Origin: Aphrophora alni
Taxonomy: Eukaryota > Arthropoda > Insecta > Hemiptera > Aphrophoridae
Direction: 5' to 3'
DNA: 64,000 bases
Assembly (NCBI GenBank): GCA_963513935.1
Contig: OY740768.1
Span: forward strand, 13,003,993 to 13,067,992
The notes under the pieces are model-generated. The model did no database searches. It saw only the letters and a list, made by a program, of their open reading frames with translations, and was not told where the DNA came from. Position 1 is the stretch's first letter, and every line of letters begins with the position of its first letter. Positions 63,909-64,000 of the stretch are shown one piece after another. The translations under genes and the position numbers were made by a program.

Positions 63909-64000
63909 CTAAAGAAATGAAACAGTGATTATAAATTTGTTAAATTTAATTGATTTACAGAAAATCTAGCTTATAATACACTCTCAGATCTTTAATTTAA

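Overview
This is A+T-rich eukaryotic DNA with almost no protein-coding content. The repeats suggest an arthropod, probably an insect: decayed non-LTR retrotransposon ends, tRNA-derived SINEs, fold-back (MITE-like) elements, two satellite-type arrays and a long CT microsatellite attached to a LINE-like 3' tail. Repeats built around AAAATGGCGGCC-like words and a CTAAATAAAGACAATTCATTC tail remind me of large hemipteran genomes. That placement is memory-based and weak.

The only plausible exons lie at the two edges, both on the minus strand. At the right edge, a 32-nt exon (63877-63908), a 49-nt GT-AG gap and a 70-nt exon (63758-63827) join into one open frame, followed by a GTATGT donor. At the left edge a minus-strand segment (1-116) follows a CCTAG acceptor with a TACTAAA-like branch site upstream. 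Its open frame is in the same phase as the donor 63.6 kb away. If these are real exons of one gene, nearly the whole window (117-63757) is a single giant intron. I do not recognise the protein.

Layout of the repeat content. 0-9 kb: mostly unassigned A+T-rich DNA with a CCAAT/CRE-like motif cluster (1.7-2.2 kb), three copies of a hairpin-GAAAC motif and two copies of dispersed family A. 8.8-9.3 kb: relic of a LINE reverse-transcriptase C-terminus. 11.4 kb: fold-back element. 14.6-17.3 kb: 386-bp tandem array, partly homogenised. 21-31 kb: nested repeats, three CT microsatellites with LINE tail units, a 170-bp MITE and a large fold-back. 31-38 kb: dispersed repeats, a decayed coding-like frame at 36.0-36.3 kb and a TA microsatellite. 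38-53 kb: mostly featureless. 53-58 kb: dense repeats including a paralogous 0.4-kb pair, a tRNA-SINE, two inverted dimers of family A, and a fold-back insertion with 12-bp target duplication. 59.3-60.9 kb: a second LINE relic whose last segment has been amplified into a 155-bp tandem array. 61-63 kb: a repeat paralogous to 28.6 kb and a second tRNA-SINE.

The most notable recurring signals are: the edge exons and implied giant intron; about 15 copies of family A, three as inverted dimers ending in CAGGGGCT; about 13 copies of a CTGAAGATG-stem-CGAAAC motif on both strands; and a satellite born from the 3' end of a retrotransposon. All coordinates and similarities come from reading by eye, without alignment software.
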